Shown: piece by piece, positions 13,798 to 14,319 of the stretch
Layout of the letters: each line of letters starts with the position of its first letter
How positions within the stretch are numbered: the first letter of the stretch is position 1
Assembly (NCBI GenBank): GCA_001303705.1
Contig: LJUI01000057.1
Coordinates: 1 to 14,319, forward strand
Source of the DNA: a candidate division TA06 bacterium SM23_40
Lineage (GTDB): Bacteria; LJUI01; SM1-40
Reading direction: 5' to 3'
DNA: 14,319 bases
Made by a program: the position numbers and the translations under genes
The notes under the pieces: generated by a model
Told to the model about the DNA's origin: nothing
The model's input: only the letters and a program-made list of their open reading frames with translations
The model's database searches: none

Positions 13798-14109
13798 CTC
13801 CTCTCTCGGTTAGGCCTCTCATCCACGGATTCGCTTCTCGCACCGACTACAGTCTCATACCTCTCCTGCTCACATCCGATCACGACACTACCATCATTGC
13901 ATATCGCTGAGCGGGCTTACCTCCCTTCGTGTGACATATGTGGACGCCGCTGCACTCTCCCCTCAACATCAGCACTCCACCGCTATTGCACGAATACCCG
14001 ATAGCATATAGATAGCAGATTTCGCTCCAATTGTCCACGAATTTCTTGGGGCAATAGAACCGTGCGCCTCAACTCGGGCAACTCGGCAGAATCGTACTCC
14101 CCGACAGTC
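13798..14109. other. Intergenic stretch with nothing recognised
   Basis: The 312 bases between the partial gene at the right edge and the propeller gene hold no supported gene, no clear repeat and no T-tailed hairpin. I looked for -35/-10 pairs on the minus strand and found none better than chance, so the promoter of the propeller gene is not identified. The ribosome site AGGAG lies at its left end. Confidence 0.6.
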
Positions 14110-14319
14110 TCAGTCAGTCGCCCCCACTTCCACCATGATCGACCGGAGTATCTCTGCCGCGAGAACAGCATCGAGCACTTGCGGCTGTTCAAGCACAACG
14201 GCGTCAGCAGCACCTTCACTCCCCCACACCACGACAGGAACATTGAGCGCTCCGCTCGCCACGAGCTCTCGTCCCTTGCGAAGGAAGATGCTCTCACCGC
14301 TCCCGGCACCGGTCAGGTC
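14110..14319 (-). CDS. Unrecognised protein, C-terminal 69 residues only
   Basis: An open frame runs from the right edge to a TGA at 14110-14112 and encodes the end of a protein whose start is outside the window. The peptide looks like real coding sequence: balanced composition, LRKGRELVASGALNVPVVVW, then a helix-like LEQPQVLDAVLAAEILRSIM and a short polar tail. It has no start codon that would make it a full gene and is easily overlooked because it is short and truncated. The GAGSGES turn followed by strands and a terminal helix suggests an alpha/beta fold, but I recognise no family. The overlapping frame 13983-14309 in another register has the skewed Arg/Ser/Cys composition of a shadow. It is upstream of and co-oriented with the propeller gene, about 310 bases away. 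Confidence 0.65.
   Translation of the reverse strand, partial: DLTGAGSGESIFLRKGRELVASGALNVPVVVWGSEGAADAVVLEQPQVLDAVLAAEILRSIMVEVGATD

Noticed and set aside
13983-14309. A 108-residue minus-strand frame with an ATG
   Set aside because: Overlaps, in another register, the frame that continues in from the window edge; its Arg/Ser/Cys-rich composition looks like a shadow.

Overview
The window is GC-rich bacterial DNA, and every gene I can support lies on the minus strand, so the gene order runs from high to low coordinates. A secreted seven-repeat propeller protein with a FlgD-like/Por-type C-terminal tail points to a Gram-negative-type bacterium of the FCB superphylum or a neighbouring uncultured phylum (Eisenbacteria, Latescibacteria or WOR-3/TA06-like lineages are my guess). 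That placement is inference. No rRNA, tRNA or housekeeping marker is present.

Right part (12.0-14.3 kb): the 3' end of an unrecognised gene enters from the right edge (14110-14319). Next come a 312-base gap with nothing recognisable, the secreted propeller gene (12328-13791), and an intergenic stretch. That stretch carries four dispersed copies of a ~28-bp repeat, then a good sigma70-type promoter with an adjacent perfect inverted repeat.

Main part (1-12.0 kb): a long head-to-tail set of membrane-protein genes made of a four-gene cassette repeated three times. I call the families A, B, C and D. A: signal peptide, fibronectin type III domain, TM helix, ~200-residue alpha/beta domain, TM helix (the last part resembles what I remember as DUF6754, not checked). 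B: ~210 aa with about six TM helices. C: TM helix, ~210-residue alpha/beta domain, TM helix. D: ~215-225 aa with about five to six TM helices. The order is A1-B1-C1-D1, then a lone extra A2, then A3-B2-C2-D2, then A4-B3-C3-D3, with D3 running off the left edge. Spacing inside cassettes is short or overlapping (ATGA and TGATG junctions at C2 and D2), as expected for co-translated subunits of one complex. Cassettes 1 and 2 resemble each other most; cassette 3 is more diverged in both A and B, which fits duplication of whole cassettes.

The best candidate for an undescribed system is this triplicated A-B-C-D cassette: probably an inner-membrane complex with FnIII and alpha/beta domains outside and a second alpha/beta domain inside. 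The soluble domains of A and C look collinear in motif and predicted secondary structure, so they may be distant homologues on opposite faces of the membrane. Function is unknown. Promoter-like sequences lie before A1 and A4. A likely terminator and a 15-copy heptamer array separate A4 from B3, so the third cassette may be transcribed in two parts.
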